Of a stretch of DNA of 64,000 bases, positions 63,685 through 64,000 are shown piece after piece. A program made the position numbers and the translations under genes. The DNA is taken from assembly GCA_963823275.1 (NCBI GenBank), contig CAWGKW010000002.1:1178001-1242000 (forward strand). The letters run 5' to 3'. The stretch comes from RHKX01 sp963823275 (GTDB taxonomy: Bacteria > Actinomycetota > Thermoleophilia > Solirubrobacterales > 70-9). A model generated the notes under the pieces. The model was not told where the DNA came from and ran no database searches. It saw only the letters and a list, made by a program, of their open reading frames with translations. Numbering within the stretch: position 1 is the stretch's first letter; each line of letters starts with the position of its first letter.

Positions 63685-64000
63685 CTAGTAGACGATCGCC
63701 AGCGACAGGTAGTAGCCGGCGACGATCGTGAACAGGACCGCATCGAGGCGATCGAGGAGGCCGCCGTGAGGGCCGAGCATCCGCCCGGTGTCCTTGACGT
63801 CGAGGTCGCGCTTGATCGCGGATTCGAAGAGGTCGCCCAGCGGGGCCAGGAGTGCGATGCAGAGACCGAACAGCAAGCGCCTGCGGGCCCGAGAGCCAGT
63901 CCTGGTAGAGACCGGCGATCCAGAAGCCGAGAACGCCTCCGACGATGCCGATCAGCAGGCCTTCGATCGTCTTGTTGGGGGAAACCTGAGGGGCCAGGGG
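63685..64000 (-). CDS. cdsA: Phosphatidate cytidylyltransferase, C-terminal fragment, one frameshift (runs off the right edge)
   Basis: Makes CDP-diacylglycerol for phospholipid synthesis. The visible C-terminal part reads SPNKTIEGLLIGIVGGVLGFWIAGL, then one extra base near 63875 shifts the frame, then LLFGLCIALLAPLGDLFESAIKRDLDVKDTGRMLGPHGGLLDRLDAVLFT, the CDP-alcohol-transfer signature region of CdsA (SPxKTxEG, GDLxES, KRxxxxKD). It ends in a hydrophobic helix at 63685. The rest of the gene lies beyond 64000. Confidence 0.92.

Noticed and set aside
63456..63743. 96-codon upstream extension of the TPR gene
   Set aside because: It runs through the dispersed repeats and the cdsA end; a TAATAT box places the start at 63455.

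Overview
This is a GC-rich actinobacterial chromosome segment. The gene complement and order fit the deep-branching class Thermoleophilia (Solirubrobacterales-like): rimP-nusA-infB-rbfA-nrnA-truB-ribF-rpsO-pnp-M16, dapB-dapA-rnj, ftsK-rodZ-cinA, recA-recX, rny, miaB-miaA, hflX and dut, with MurT/GatD as in Gram-positive cell walls. The taxonomic call is an inference from gene content. The window has no rRNA or tRNA gene, no CRISPR array, no phage gene and no insertion sequence. Both ends cut genes: dinB on the left and cdsA on the right.

Layout. 1-12.5 kb is mostly small divergent transcription units: dinB, a thioredoxin-TPR/CcdA redox pair, YqgE, two head-to-head secreted sulfatases, a wax-ester/DGAT acyltransferase, a beta-carbonic anhydrase, small proteins, and a lipoprotein cyclophilin with peroxiredoxin and hydrolase. 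12.5-17 kb is a plus-strand operon of methyltransferase, lipid kinase, murT, a second methyltransferase and gatD. 17-22 kb is an envelope and secretion block: acyltransferase 3, a GT39-like membrane protein fused to a lipoprotein-like domain, a heptad-repeat secreted protein, a zinc-ribbon membrane protein and a Cys-repeat lipoprotein. 22-35 kb holds dut, hflX, a hydrolase-cyclase, dapL, dapF, clpP, miaA/miaB, a cytochrome c, RNase Y, recX and recA. 35-49 kb holds a cupin-TPR protein, a badly frameshifted hydrolase, cinA, a RodZ-like protein, ftsK, a two-component system, rnj, dapA, an amidase and dapB. 49-64 kb holds M16 peptidase, pnp, two redox proteins, rpsO, the ribF-to-rimP translation operon, dtd, a TPR protein and cdsA.

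How the genes work together. DapA, DapB, DapL and DapF together give the diaminopimelate-aminotransferase route to meso-DAP and lysine, and MurT/GatD amidate lipid II made with that precursor. RNase Y, RNase J, PNPase and NrnA are a near-complete RNA turnover set, close to the NusA/IF2/RbfA/RimP/S15 translation genes. CcdA with the thioredoxin-TPR protein, the Bcp peroxiredoxin, a second peroxiredoxin and a DsbA-like protein form a thiol-redox theme.

Two genome-wide signals stand out. First, at least sixteen genes start exactly 6-7 bases after a TANNNT box with no ribosome-binding site, which is the signature of leaderless transcripts; this rule settles several start codons. Second, single-base indels interrupt many conserved genes from 26.6 kb rightwards (SDR, dapF, miaA, miaB, ribF, truB, nusA, cdsA and others) but none before that. 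This looks like sequencing or assembly error rather than gene decay. Other points of interest are a consensus promoter plus intrinsic terminator in the rimP leader (a probable attenuator), an array of hairpins after the histidine kinase, and a dispersed ~74-bp hairpin repeat.
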